Made by a program: the position numbers and the translations under genes. The notes beneath the pieces are model-generated. The model saw only the letters and a list, made by a program, of their open reading frames with translations, was not told where the DNA came from and ran no database searches. Of a DNA stretch of 64,000 nucleotides, positions 36,668 to 45,762 are shown one piece after another. The stretch comes from Carnobacterium pleistocenium FTR1 (GTDB taxonomy: Bacteria > Bacillota > Bacilli > Lactobacillales > Carnobacteriaceae), in assembly GCF_000744285.1 (NCBI RefSeq), contig NZ_JQLQ01000002.1, forward strand, positions 1,798,001-1,862,000, given 5' to 3'. Within the stretch, counting starts at the first letter, position 1; every line of letters starts with the position of its first letter.

Positions 36668-37190
36668 TTATTGACTTCCTCCATCTCATATTTGGATCTT
36701 TTTTAATCATGTAATTCATGATATGCAGCTCCATAAAACGATTAAATTGAGTATTCCAAGCATCCGTATCTAGTATCGGTTTAACTAAAACACTACGTAC
36801 TCCAGAAAGATTTGCTCCCCAGATATCCGTCATAACTTGATCCCCTACCATGATGATTTCATCAGTAGTTAGATTTAATTTTTTACTTGCCCTTTTAAAA
36901 CCAATTGTTGTTGGTTTTAAAGCTCGAGAAACATAGTCTAAGTGCAACACTTTTGCAATTCGGTCAACACGCTTTGCTTTATTATTAGAAAGAATTACAA
37001 CAGGTATCCCAGCTTCTTCCATCACATTGATCCACTCAATCAACTGTTCAGTTCCATCCGGGTTATTCCATGCTATTAAGGTATTGTCCAAGTCGGTTAA
37101 GACAGCTTTTATTTTTTGCTCTCTCAATTGTTCTGGTGTTATATGGTAAATAGCTTCTACCATATATGTCGGCTTAAATATCTTTAACAT
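36645..37190 (-). CDS. YqeG family HAD-superfamily phosphatase
   Basis: A 181-residue HAD IIIA-type protein: DLDNTLIAWN (catalytic Asp pair, about 32-41), VILSNNKAKRV, and VGDQVMTDIWGANLSG with the late acidic pair. In cyanobacteria and plants relatives dephosphorylate phosphatidylglycerol phosphate, but in Firmicutes the gene is tied to the yqeH operon and the substrate is unsettled. It is first in the operon. Start ATG 37190 has AAGGAG upstream. No clear promoter could be picked in the 178-bp gap before it. Confidence 0.9.
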   Translation of the reverse strand: MLKIFKPTYMVEAIYHITPEQLREQKIKAVLTDLDNTLIAWNNPDGTEQLIEWINVMEEAGIPVVILSNNKAKRVDRIAKVLHLDYVSRALKPTTIGFKRASKKLNLTTDEIIMVGDQVMTDIWGANLSGVRSVLVKPILDTDAWNTQFNRFMELHIMNYMIKKDPNMRWRKSINDESRIK

Positions 37191-37213
37191 TTTTTCTCCT
37201 TACTCACTAAAAT

Positions 37214-37237
37214 AGGAGTACCATTTACAGTACTCCT
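37214..37237 (-). terminator. Weak hairpin between aspartokinase and yqeG
   Basis: AGGAGTAC and its exact complement GTACTCCT around an 8-nt loop. Only ATTTTA follows on the minus strand, so termination would be weak. It lies 130 bp after the aspartokinase stop and 25 bp before yqeG. Confidence 0.35.
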
Positions 37238-37368
37238 CAAGTTTACTATTTTCTTAATTATACGCCAAATTATTAAAAAAACAATCATTACCGGTGATTT
37301 CCAGGTTAATTCTCATGTGACTCGTCTTTATTTTATACTTGAACGGCATTATTTTACTTTTCTCAACC

Positions 37369-38568
37369 TTATTTTACTTGTAAAAACACTTCATGCAGTT
37401 CGTTTAATGCTAGCTTTAAATTTTCTTCTTCAATTAAAATCCAAATAGTTGTGTAACTATCTGCAGATTGATAAATAGGAATTTTCAATTTTGACATTGT
37501 TGTCACGATTTTAGCTGTTACACCCGGCACCCCAGTTATACCTGCACCTACAATTGCAACTTTTGCACAATTCTCATGAGTTGCAAAAATGATTTTCTGT
37601 TCATTCAACAATTGCTTCGCTTTTCCAGAAATGGATTTTGGGAGCGTAAAAACAATTTTGCCAGGAAATATATTAATGAAATCCAAACTAAATCCCGCTT
37701 GAGCTAACAGATTAAATAATGACTCTTGTAAATTCTCATCTGTTTCAATAGTAAATTGAACTAAATGAGGCACATGAGCAATTCCCGTTACTAGACGCTG
37801 CGGACCACTTTGAGTTTCTGAATTGGTAATCAACGTTCCCATATCCTTTACGGATTGGTAAGTAGAACGGATCCGAACAGGTATGCCAGCCTGTTGAGCA
37901 ATTTCAACAGCTTTTGGGTCGATAACTTTTGCGCCTTCATGAGCCATATTGCTTACTTCATTGTAGCTCACGATTTGTAAAAATTGAGCTTTTTCTACTA
38001 ATCGTGGATCTGCTGTCATCATTCCGGAAACATCTGTAAAAATATCAATATACTCTGCGTCAAATGCGGCACCTAACAAAGCAGCTGTGGTGTCACTGCC
38101 TCCACGCCCAATAGTTGTTACATCCCCATTTTCACTTATCCCTTGGAAACCGGCTACTACAACTACATCATTTGTTTTCATATATGCATAAATCGCATCA
38201 GTATCTATTCTTTGTACCTTTGCCTGTCCATAATCTTCATTAGTAACTATACCAGCACTTTGTCCAGTCAAACCGATTGCATGAATACCATTCTTTTTCA
38301 GTTGGTTTGTAAATACAGCTGTAGATATTGTCTCTCCAACGGATAACAACATATCGCGCTCTCTTAAATCTAAATAACTTTTTTCTCCATCTATTAGTGC
38401 TAGAAGTGAATCTGTCGCATAAGGATCACCTATTCTTCCAATAGCTGAAACTACCACTATCACTTTATATCCTGATGCAACGGCATGTACGATATGTTTT
38501 TCTGCAGCTAATCGACTTTCTTCGTCTTTTACTGATGTACCGCCAAATTTTTGAATTAAAATTCTCAT
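37369..38568 (-). CDS. Aspartate kinase (DapG-like, diaminopimelate-sensitive type)
   Basis: First step of the aspartate family: aspartate to aspartyl phosphate. About 399 residues. The N-terminus MRILIQKFGGTSVKDEE, VVVSAIGRIGDPYATDSLLA and GRGGSDTTAALLGA are aspartokinase signatures; GDPYATDSLL resembles Bacillus DapG (aspartokinase I). Two C-terminal ACT domains (about 265-399) imply feedback control. ATG 38568 is chosen because homologues start there; AAAGG lies 9 nt upstream, and an adjacent ATG is equally usable. The frame stays open for 55 codons upstream without a standard start except a TTG at 38589. It is followed by no partner gene. Confidence 0.92.
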   Translation of the reverse strand: MRILIQKFGGTSVKDEESRLAAEKHIVHAVASGYKVIVVVSAIGRIGDPYATDSLLALIDGEKSYLDLRERDMLLSVGETISTAVFTNQLKKNGIHAIGLTGQSAGIVTNEDYGQAKVQRIDTDAIYAYMKTNDVVVVAGFQGISENGDVTTIGRGGSDTTAALLGAAFDAEYIDIFTDVSGMMTADPRLVEKAQFLQIVSYNEVSNMAHEGAKVIDPKAVEIAQQAGIPVRIRSTYQSVKDMGTLITNSETQSGPQRLVTGIAHVPHLVQFTIETDENLQESLFNLLAQAGFSLDFINIFPGKIVFTLPKSISGKAKQLLNEQKIIFATHENCAKVAIVGAGITGVPGVTAKIVTTMSKLKIPIYQSADSYTTIWILIEEENLKLALNELHEVFLQVK

Positions 38569-38824
38569 CATTACCATCCTTTGAAACAACTTATCCGTAA
38601 AAAAAGTCGTTACTGTCTCGTTATTTAAAAAAATATCAAAAGCTTCATTTAGTATTTCTGCTCTATTATAACGAAGACGTTCTTTAGATTCAATTATCTT
38701 ACGAATTTCATAGAACTCTTTAGTAGTTTTTTGCTATACTATTTAGTATTGTACTAGTAAATAAAAAATGTCAAATCTTAGTTTTACAATTAGCTTATAA
38801 ACTATCTAAAAGGGGATCATTATT

Positions 38825-39466
38825 ATGTATTTAAAAGAAGTTTGTATAGAAAATTATAGTTCTCTGCCAAAAGCAATTGCGCAAGGAGCAACCAGAATAG
38901 AATTATGTGATTACTTAATAAGTGGCGGAACAACGGTCAGCAAAGGCGTCATGCATGAAGCAGCTGCTTATTGTGCCGAAAAAATGATACCGTTAATGGC
39001 CATGATTCGTCCTCGATCGGGTAATTTCATTTATAATGACAGTGAATTGAAAATTATGGGCTATGATATTATTGAAGCTCGTAACTTAGGATTAGATGGA
39101 ATCGTATTTGGTTGTTTGACAAACGATCATTTAATTGATGAAGATGCAATGGAACAGTTATTAGAGGAATCTTATGGATTACAAACAACCTTTCATATGG
39201 CTTTTGATGCAATTCCAGTTGAAAATCAGTTTGAAGCAATCGATTGGTTGGCTGAACATGGTGTACAAAGAATTTTAACGCATGGTGGGGATTTAAGTAT
39301 ACCCATTACAGAAACACTTCCACATCTTAAAGAATTAGTCGACTATGCAAAAGATCGTATTCTTATTCTTCCAGGTGGAGGCATTACTGACAAAAACGCA
39401 GCTACTATTCAAGACTACCTAGGTGTTTCAGAGTTACATGGTTCAAAAATCGTCGGTGAACTTTAA
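38825..39466 (+). CDS. cutC: CutC family protein (copper homeostasis)
   Basis: A 213-residue TIM-barrel protein of the CutC family (PF03932): EVCIENYSSLPKAIAQGATR, IELCDYLISGGTT, MAMIRPRSGNF, LDGIVFGCLT, FHMAFDA, ILTHGG and LPGGGIT. The family was named for copper tolerance in E. coli; a direct role in copper handling is debated and no enzyme activity is settled. It has a GGGG ribosome site (aaaggggatc) and stands alone on the + strand between the minus-strand aspartokinase and threonine genes. Product name firm, function not. Confidence 0.9.
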   Translation: MYLKEVCIENYSSLPKAIAQGATRIELCDYLISGGTTVSKGVMHEAAAYCAEKMIPLMAMIRPRSGNFIYNDSELKIMGYDIIEARNLGLDGIVFGCLTNDHLIDEDAMEQLLEESYGLQTTFHMAFDAIPVENQFEAIDWLAEHGVQRILTHGGDLSIPITETLPHLKELVDYAKDRILILPGGGITDKNAATIQDYLGVSELHGSKIVGEL

Positions 39467-39616
39467 AATACCCTGTATCAAATAGTGTTGGTTAGTGAAC
39501 TATTCAACGAAATACCGTTACAAAAAATAGGAATACTCTAAAATTAAAAAAATTTTTTAATAAATTTAATTTGGTAACAGTTTTTTTGAGAATTGTTTAA
39601 GAACTTATTTTAACTT

Positions 39617-39658
39617 AAAAAAATGGAGTCGGTATAAATTCCGACTCCATTTTTGCTT
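39617..39658 (-). terminator. Terminator of the hom-thrC-thrB operon
   Basis: A 14-bp perfect stem AAAAATGGAGTCGG (39619-39632) with 39641-39654 and T runs at both ends, so it may also stop cutC transcripts from the other side. It abuts the thrB stop. Confidence 0.85.
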
Positions 39659-40525
39659 TTATTTCAGTACTTGCATACCTTTTCGGTCAACTTTAAATTG
39701 TTGCACAGTAGCATTTGAAAACATCTTCTTTAATAACTGTTCAAGTTTTTTTAATTTTAGATAAGGTACAAGAATTAAAACAGTAGGTCCTGCACCGCTT
39801 AAAAAAGTAGCATAAGCTCCATTTTTTTTAGCCAAAATGCGAATTTTTGACAAGTGAGGAACCAAATCCTTGCGGTATTTCTCATGCCATAAATCGTTTT
39901 CTATCATTTCCCCTGCTACCTCTAATTCATTAGCTAAAAAGGCTGAAATCATAACATTGCTAATAGAACTGGCCTGAACTGCTTGTGGATAAGCCAATTT
40001 TTTTGGCAATACATCCCGACTTTCTGTTGTTAATAATTCATAATTTGGGATAACAGCTAATATCCCTGTATCTGGAAAAGAATGTTTAACTGCAAAAACG
40101 ACCTCATTAATTTTAGTTGCTACCACAAAGTCTCCTAATATAGCTGATGCAGCATTATCTGGATGTCCCTCCAAATTAGAAGCTATAGTCACCTTTTCTT
40201 TGTCGCTTAACTTTAATTCGGCTAATTGGTTAGCTAATTCAATTCCAGCAATAATAGCAGCCGAACTGCTCCCTAATCCCCGAGTTGCAGGTATTTCACT
40301 TTCCATCCATAGTTCTCTAGGTTGAATAGTTGGAGCAAGAGCAAGAGCCGTTTGAATGATAAGATTCGTTTCATCACATGGAATACGCTCATCTAAAGTA
40401 TGATGGATCACCCAATTTCTATTTTCAGCTCCTACTTCTAACGTCAAATAAAGATTTAAAGCTAATCCACATGAATCAAAACCAGGACCTAGGTTTGCAG
40501 TTGTTCCGGGTACAATTATTTTCAT
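39659..40525 (-). CDS. thrB: Homoserine kinase
   Basis: Phosphorylates homoserine. 288 residues, GHMP kinase: [20 protein letters not shown] at the N-terminus, the ATP loop [16 protein letters not shown] (about 84-99) and the C-terminal [13 protein letters not shown]. It is the last gene of hom-thrC-thrB, overlapping thrC by 4 bp. Confidence 0.96.
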   Translation of the reverse strand: MKIIVPGTTANLGPGFDSCGLALNLYLTLEVGAENRNWVIHHTLDERIPCDETNLIIQTALALAPTIQPRELWMESEIPATRGLGSSSAAIIAGIELANQLAELKLSDKEKVTIASNLEGHPDNAASAILGDFVVATKINEVVFAVKHSFPDTGILAVIPNYELLTTESRDVLPKKLAYPQAVQASSISNVMISAFLANELEVAGEMIENDLWHEKYRKDLVPHLSKIRILAKKNGAYATFLSGAGPTVLILVPYLKLKKLEQLLKKMFSNATVQQFKVDRKGMQVLK

Positions 40526-41580
40526 AATTTTTTCACACTTGCCTGCAAATGTTTCCTCATATCTTCTAAATCATCCATTTTTGAAATAGGAATAGTGTTT
40601 ACTTCAAGTGCTGTATCTGGGTCTTTCAATCCATTCCCAGTAAATACACAAACAACGGTTTCTCCTTCTTTAATAGCTCCACTTTTAACATCTTTAATTA
40701 CTCCGGCTAATGAAGCCGCTGATCCTGGTTCAATAAAGACACCTTCCATTGCAGCAACTTTTCGGTAAGCGTCAATGATTTCATCATCTGTAACAAAATC
40801 TATTTTTCCTTTAGACTCATCCCGAGCATTTTCAGCTAATTTCCAACTAGCTGGGTTGCCGATTCTTATAGCTGTGGCAATCGTTTCAGGAGATTCAATA
40901 ATTTTTCCTTGGACAATTGCAGCTGCTCCTTCTGCTTCGTAACCATGCATTCTCGGCAGCCCAGTTTGATTTAATTCATTCCATTCTTTAAAACCTTTCC
41001 AATAAGCTGTAATGTTTCCAGCATTCCCAACTGGAATAGCTAAAACATCTGGAGCTTTTCCGAGATCTTGACAAACTTCAAAAGCAGCAGTCTTTTGCCC
41101 TTCAATTCGGTATGGATTTACTGAGTTAACTAGTGTAACAGCTTCCGTTTCAGCTAATTTCCTTACTGATTTTAATGCTTGATCAAAATTACCTTGTATA
41201 GAAATAATATCTGCTCCATACATAACAGCTTGGGCTAACTTACCCAAAGCAATTTTCCCATCTGGAATAACAATATACGCTTTTAATCCTGCACGTGCAG
41301 CATAAGCTGCAGCTGCAGCACTGGTATTTCCAGTAGATGCACAAATGATTGCTTTTGCTCCTTCTTCTTTTGCTTTAGCTACTGCCATAACCATCCCACG
41401 ATCTTTGAAAGACCCAGTAGGATTTAACCCTTCATATTTCCCATAAATTTTGACACCAAGCTCTTTCGAAAGATTTTTCAGTGGAATTAAAGGTGTGTTC
41501 CCTTCGTAAAGAGAAATCATAGGTGTTTTATCTGTAATTGGCAATACTTCTTTATATTTTTCAAGTAGTCCTTGATACAT
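40522..41580 (-). CDS. thrC: Threonine synthase
   Basis: Converts O-phosphohomoserine to threonine with PLP. 352 residues, the short Bacillus-type enzyme. The PLP lysine is in [11 protein letters not shown] (about 52-62), [20 protein letters not shown] binds phosphate, and [11 protein letters not shown] and [11 protein letters not shown] complete the fold-type II pattern. It overlaps hom by one base (stop and start in TAATG) and thrB by four. Confidence 0.96.
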   Translation of the reverse strand: MYQGLLEKYKEVLPITDKTPMISLYEGNTPLIPLKNLSKELGVKIYGKYEGLNPTGSFKDRGMVMAVAKAKEEGAKAIICASTGNTSAAAAAYAARAGLKAYIVIPDGKIALGKLAQAVMYGADIISIQGNFDQALKSVRKLAETEAVTLVNSVNPYRIEGQKTAAFEVCQDLGKAPDVLAIPVGNAGNITAYWKGFKEWNELNQTGLPRMHGYEAEGAAAIVQGKIIESPETIATAIRIGNPASWKLAENARDESKGKIDFVTDDEIIDAYRKVAAMEGVFIEPGSAASLAGVIKDVKSGAIKEGETVVCVFTGNGLKDPDTALEVNTIPISKMDDLEDMRKHLQASVKKL

Positions 41581-42869
41581 TATTTTCCCTCCATCACTTT
41601 AAAACAAACGAGTAAATTCATTTCATTTGCACCTTTAAGAACTGTTAGTAATTTTTTTTGTTGATCCTTATTTATCTTGTGGGTCACAATTACGACCTTT
41701 GACATATCGCTAGGCAGTGGTTGTTGAATAATTTGGTCAAAACCAATATCAAATTGACTAAATAACTTTGTTAAAGCTAAAAATTGTCCTGTTTTATCTT
41801 GCATTTCAATAGCAATATAATATTTATTGAATACTTCTGTATCTTCTGCGAGTCTTGTTTCATGTTGATAAGAACTAAATACATTTCCGCTTGTACCTAA
41901 ACGAATATTTTTTGCTACTGTAATGACATCGCTGACGACGCTGGTAGCCGTTGGTAATTCCCCAGCTCCAGGTCCATAATACATTGTTTCTCCAACAGCA
42001 GCTCCTACTACAAAAACAGCATTGTTCTCATCTTGGACACTTGCTAGTGGATGATTGTTTGGTACCAATATTGGGCCTACGTCTACACTGATTTTATTTT
42101 CAATTTGAATCGCTGATCCAATTAATTTGATTTTGTAGCCTAATTTTCTAGCCATTTCAATATCCTTTTGTTGTAAATTTCGAATTCCTTTTGTTTCAAT
42201 TTGATTTACTTCTACATTCATCCCATAAGCTAAACGCGTTAATATAACCATCTTACGAGCAGCGTCTATACCGTCAACGTCATTAGTTGGATTGCTTTCA
42301 GCAAAACCTAATTCCTGTGCTTCTTTTAAGGCATCATCATAAGATTTTCCTTCGTTTGTCATTTTTGACAAGATAAAGTTTGTTGTTCCATTAACAATAC
42401 CAAAAACTTTTTGGATCTCATCAGAAGCTAAACTATCCACTATCGTGCGTAAAATTGGGACCCCTCCAGCAACGCTAGCTTCATAGTAAAGATCACAATG
42501 ATTTTCTTTTGCTAATGCGACCAATTCATTCCCGTGTAATGCAATTAAATCTTTATTTGCCGTGACGACATGCTTTCCAGATACTAATGCTTTTTTGATG
42601 TATTTTTTTGCATCATCAACACTGCCCATAACTTCGACAACAATATCTATCTCAGGATCACTTACAATCTCATCAGCATCTAGCGTTAGTTCAATGCCCT
42701 CAGCAATTGAACCTCGATTTTTTTCCATATCACGCACTAAAACCTTTTTCACTTTTAATGATACACCTGTTACTTGATTTAATTTCGGCTCATGATGCTT
42801 CAAAATACGCAATACGCCGCTTCCAACAGTTCCAAAACCTAAGATACCTATCTGCAAATTATTTTTCAT
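41580..42869 (-). CDS. hom: Homoserine dehydrogenase
   Basis: Reduces aspartate semialdehyde to homoserine. 429 residues: a Rossmann domain [19 protein letters not shown], the catalytic region [33 protein letters not shown] and [11 protein letters not shown], then a C-terminal ACT domain (about 350-429, [17 protein letters not shown]), so threonine feedback is likely. I chose ATG 42869 with AAAGGAGAG 5 nt upstream. An in-frame ATG 29 codons earlier would translate a 12-bp tandem repeat into IKTN repeats and is rejected. Confidence 0.95.
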   Translation of the reverse strand: MKNNLQIGILGFGTVGSGVLRILKHHEPKLNQVTGVSLKVKKVLVRDMEKNRGSIAEGIELTLDADEIVSDPEIDIVVEVMGSVDDAKKYIKKALVSGKHVVTANKDLIALHGNELVALAKENHCDLYYEASVAGGVPILRTIVDSLASDEIQKVFGIVNGTTNFILSKMTNEGKSYDDALKEAQELGFAESNPTNDVDGIDAARKMVILTRLAYGMNVEVNQIETKGIRNLQQKDIEMARKLGYKIKLIGSAIQIENKISVDVGPILVPNNHPLASVQDENNAVFVVGAAVGETMYYGPGAGELPTATSVVSDVITVAKNIRLGTSGNVFSSYQHETRLAEDTEVFNKYYIAIEMQDKTGQFLALTKLFSQFDIGFDQIIQQPLPSDMSKVVIVTHKINKDQQKKLLTVLKGANEMNLLVCFKVMEGK

Positions 42870-42899
42870 GCTTTCTCTCCTTTTACTTATCTGATTACC

Positions 42900-42932
42900 T
42901 TTTATATTTGTTTTTATATTTGTTTTTATATG
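42900..42932. repeat. 12-bp tandem repeat in the hom leader
   Basis: TTTTATATTTGT at 42900-42911 is repeated exactly at 42912-42923 and again partly (TTTTATATG) at 42924-42932. It lies 30 bp before the hom start codon, in the 5' leader. Confidence 0.75.
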
Positions 42933-43021
42933 AGATTTAAGCAATTTATTTTTCATCCAATTTTAATTATCAATATCACTAGTATAAAGGATTTCAGAAA
43001 AAATACTAGCTAGAATTGATC

Positions 43022-43072
43022 AAAAAAAAGACAGATAGAAAAAATTCTTTTTAGAATTTTTTCTATCTGTCT
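43022..43072 (-). terminator. Terminator of ykuJ
   Basis: A 20-bp perfect stem (43029-43048 with 43053-43072, core AGACAGATAG), a TTTT loop and an eight-T run on the minus strand. Confidence 0.9.
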
Positions 43073-43105
43073 TTAATTAATATTTTTTTACCATCAACGG
43101 CTATT

Positions 43106-43339
43106 TTAATCTTGAAGTACTTCAAATATTTCCATAGCAACTAAGTCTACATCATCAAATTGATATACTTGCTGAGTAGATGTTTCTAACAATTCAAATG
43201 TTTCGGTTTTTGTATCATAGGTAATAATACACCGTTCATTTCCTTCTTTTTCAAATCGACGAACTTGAACTTCACTTTCTGTATCTTCTAGCATAGCTTC
43301 CAATCGGCGAATAATCCCTACTAATTGTGAAGTTGTCAT
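43106..43339 (-). CDS. ykuJ: YkuJ family protein (DUF1797)
   Basis: A 77-residue acidic protein matching YkuJ: SQLVGIIRRLEAMLEDTESE at the N-terminus, EVQVRRFEKEGNERC and DDVDLVAMEIFEVLQ at the C-terminus. A small alpha/beta protein of unknown function, conserved in Firmicutes. It is monocistronic, with its own terminator, and divergent from patA. Confidence 0.85.
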   Translation of the reverse strand: MTTSQLVGIIRRLEAMLEDTESEVQVRRFEKEGNERCIITYDTKTETFELLETSTQQVYQFDDVDLVAMEIFEVLQD

Positions 43340-43515
43340 AGTTTCGTGCCCCTTTCAAACTTAACTCAATAATCATTCTAACAGAATTTTATACAAAAGA
43401 CATTAAACTCACACTATTTTCATAAAAAAATAATCTTTATCTAAAAAATTTATTTTTTTCAAAGAGTTGTGTTACTATAATTGCATTACATAATCCAAAA
43501 GGAGACGTTAAAATT

Positions 43516-44697
43516 ATGAATCCATTACTTGATCATTTTAACAATCAAACGTATAAAATTGAGATCTCAGATATTCGGAAATTTGATGAGCGTGTGTCAG
43601 TAATAAATGACATCCTTAAATTGACCTTGGGTGAACCCGATTTCAATACACCCAATCATATTAAATTAGCTGCCATCGAAGCTATCAACAACAATCAATC
43701 GCATTATACAGGTACAGCTGGGGATATCCAACTGCGCGAAGCTGCTTCAGCTTTTATGCAAAAAAAATATGCCGTTTCGTATGATCCTAAAAATGAGGTA
43801 TTAGTTACCGTTGGAGCTACTGAAGCTATTTCAGCTTCCTTGTTAGCTATTCTAAATCCTGGGGATAAAATATTGATTCCTTCTCCAATTTTTCCAGGCT
43901 ACAAACCGCTGATCACCTTGAGTCAAGCGACGCCTATTTTTATTGATACTAGTGTAAATGGATTTGTATTGACTCCACAGATGATTGAAAATGCAATGGA
44001 AGAACACGGACCGAGTGTAAAAGCAATTATCTTAAATTACCCAAATAATCCAACAGGCGTGACTTATACAAGGGAAGAGATCAAAGCCCTTGCTGATACT
44101 ATTAAAAAATACCCTATATTTGTTATTAGTGATGAAATTTACAGTGAACTAACTTATGATGTTGAACATGTTTCTATTGCAGAGTACCTGAGAAATCAAA
44201 CTATCTTGATCAACGGACTTTCAAAATCTCATGCCATGACCGGGTGGAGAATTGGCTTCATTTTTGCTCCAAAAGAACTTGCAGCACAAATTATCAAGGT
44301 ACATCAATACCTCGTCACATGCGCCACTTCTATTTCTCAAAAAGCAGCTTTAGCAGCTTTAACTACGGGGATAGACGATGCTCTTCCAATGAAAAAAGAA
44401 TACCATAAAAGAAGAGATTATCTTTTTGAAGAACTGACTCAATTAGGATTTGAAATTGCTCGTCCAAATGGAGCTTTTTATCTTTTTGCAAAAATCCCAC
44501 AAGAGTATATACAAAACAGCATGGAGTTTTGTATTGAACTAGCCGAAAAAGATAAACTAGCGCTGATACCCGGATCTGCTTTTGGGAGTGCCGGTGAAGG
44601 TTATGTACGGATAAGTTATGCTGCTAGTATGGAAAAATTAGTGGAAGCTGTTAAGCGTTTGAGCAATTACACCCAAAGAAATAAAGGTAGCTTGTAA
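43516..44697 (+). CDS. patA: Class I/II aminotransferase, PatA type
   Basis: A 393-residue PLP fold-type I aminotransferase. The PLP lysine is in INGLSKSHAMTGWRIGFIF (Lys in SKS), with NYPNNPTGVTYTREE, VISDEIYSELTYD and the substrate Arg in GYVRISYAAS. Closest in pattern to Bacillus PatA, proposed as N-acetyl-LL-diaminopimelate aminotransferase; a general aromatic/branched-chain enzyme is the alternative. ATG 43516 has AAAGGAGACG upstream, and a TATAAT at 43476-43481 with a poor -35 may be its promoter. A DAP role would fit murE, dapF and the DapG-like kinase in this window, but is inferred. Confidence 0.8.
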   Translation: MNPLLDHFNNQTYKIEISDIRKFDERVSVINDILKLTLGEPDFNTPNHIKLAAIEAINNNQSHYTGTAGDIQLREAASAFMQKKYAVSYDPKNEVLVTVGATEAISASLLAILNPGDKILIPSPIFPGYKPLITLSQATPIFIDTSVNGFVLTPQMIENAMEEHGPSVKAIILNYPNNPTGVTYTREEIKALADTIKKYPIFVISDEIYSELTYDVEHVSIAEYLRNQTILINGLSKSHAMTGWRIGFIFAPKELAAQIIKVHQYLVTCATSISQKAALAALTTGIDDALPMKKEYHKRRDYLFEELTQLGFEIARPNGAFYLFAKIPQEYIQNSMEFCIELAEKDKLALIPGSAFGSAGEGYVRISYAASMEKLVEAVKRLSNYTQRNKGSL

Positions 44698-44712
44698 AAT
44701 GATCCTCATACC

Positions 44713-44759
44713 TAAAAGACAGAAATGAAATTGAATCAATTTCATTTCTGTCTTTTTTT
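44713..44759. terminator. Bidirectional terminator between patA and the dehydrogenase gene
   Basis: A 20-bp perfect stem (about 44715-44734 with 44736-44755, core GACAGAAATG) flanked by A and T runs, between two converging genes. Confidence 0.85.
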
Positions 44760-45642
44760 ATTTTGAACGTTTTCCTTCTGACCACCATAATTTAATAATA
44801 GCTTGCGTTCCATCATTTTCAAAACCATTTTGTGCCAAATCTTCATATAATTGTTTAGCTAAGCGAGTTGAAGGCAGATCCAAAGCCATTTTTCCAGCTT
44901 CGTCTAGAGCAATTTTCAAATCCTTAATAAAATGTTTAACAAAAAAACCAGCTGTATAATCTTCTTTAAGAATTCTTGGAGCATAGTTTGATAAAGACCA
45001 GTTTTGGGCACTGCCTCCGCCAACCGTATCCAATACTTTTTCAAGATCTAAATTTGCAGCTTGCGCATAAACTAACAGTTCAGCCATACCCATCATTGTT
45101 CCAGCAATCATGATTTGATTAGCCATTTTCGTGTGCTGTCCACTCCCAGCTTCACCTTGTAAATTAACTTTGCCAGAAAATACTTCAAAAATAGGTTTCA
45201 CTTTTTCATAAGTATGTATATCTCCACCAACCATAACTGTCAAAGTTCCATTTTTAGCCCCTAAGTCTCCTCCAGAAACTGGAGCGTCTAGAACTTCAAT
45301 ACCTCTTTGCTGTCCCTCTTTATACAGTTTTTTAGCCAATGTAGGTGTACTGGTCGTCATATCTACTAAGATATGTTTTTCAGTGGCCGTTTTAAAGATG
45401 CCCTTCTCACCAAAATAACTTTGCTCAACGTCTTTTGGATAGCCTACAATAGTAAAAACAATGTCGCTTTTTTCAGTTACCTCAGCTGGTGAATCAGCCC
45501 ATTTTGCTCCTAACTGAATTAATTCGTCAGCTTTACTCTTCGTACGATTGTATACTGTGACTGTATAGTCAGCTATTAATAAATGTTTAACAATGGAGGA
45601 ACCCATTACCCCAGTTCCGATAAATCCGATAGTTTTTTTCAT
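44758..45642 (-). CDS. NAD(P)-dependent beta-hydroxyacid dehydrogenase
   Basis: A 294-residue member of the 3-hydroxyisobutyrate / tartronate-semialdehyde reductase family: the coenzyme loop IGFIGTGVMGSSIVKHLL, VLDAPVSGGDLGAKNGTLTV, GSGQHTKMANQIMIAGTM with the catalytic lysine (HTKMANQ), and KDLKIALDEA. The residues deciding NAD or NADP are not clear to me. The substrate could be a short hydroxyacid or a semialdehyde (gamma-hydroxybutyrate, succinate semialdehyde). It is monocistronic, facing patA. Confidence 0.9.
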   Translation of the reverse strand: MKKTIGFIGTGVMGSSIVKHLLIADYTVTVYNRTKSKADELIQLGAKWADSPAEVTEKSDIVFTIVGYPKDVEQSYFGEKGIFKTATEKHILVDMTTSTPTLAKKLYKEGQQRGIEVLDAPVSGGDLGAKNGTLTVMVGGDIHTYEKVKPIFEVFSGKVNLQGEAGSGQHTKMANQIMIAGTMMGMAELLVYAQAANLDLEKVLDTVGGGSAQNWSLSNYAPRILKEDYTAGFFVKHFIKDLKIALDEAGKMALDLPSTRLAKQLYEDLAQNGFENDGTQAIIKLWWSEGKRSK

Positions 45643-45721
45643 TTATATCCTCTCCCCTTTTCAATTTAACTCTAGTATATCAGTTCTTGCAAAGAGAGCG
45701 TATTTATTTAGAAAAAAATAA

Positions 45722-45757
45722 AAAAAGTGGAAGAATCAAATTGATTCTTCCACTTTT
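45722..45757 (-). terminator. Terminator of ptsHI
   Basis: AAAAGTGGAAGAATCAA and its complement TTGATTCTTCCACTTTT (end 45757) form a 17-bp stem with a 2-nt minimum loop, 6 bp after the ptsI stop. Confidence 0.85.
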
Positions 45758-45762
45758 CATCT

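Noticed and set aside
38590-38824. Lysine riboswitch before the aspartokinase gene
   Set aside because: I looked for a long structured leader with a terminator hairpin and found none; the spacer is short and AT-rich.
42870-42956. N-terminal extension of homoserine dehydrogenase from an upstream ATG
   Set aside because: It encodes the tandem repeat and lies before the good ribosome site at 42875-42883.
43453-43481. Promoter for patA
   Set aside because: TATAAT is good, but the -35 position is only a T run; noted in the patA entry, not listed as a site.
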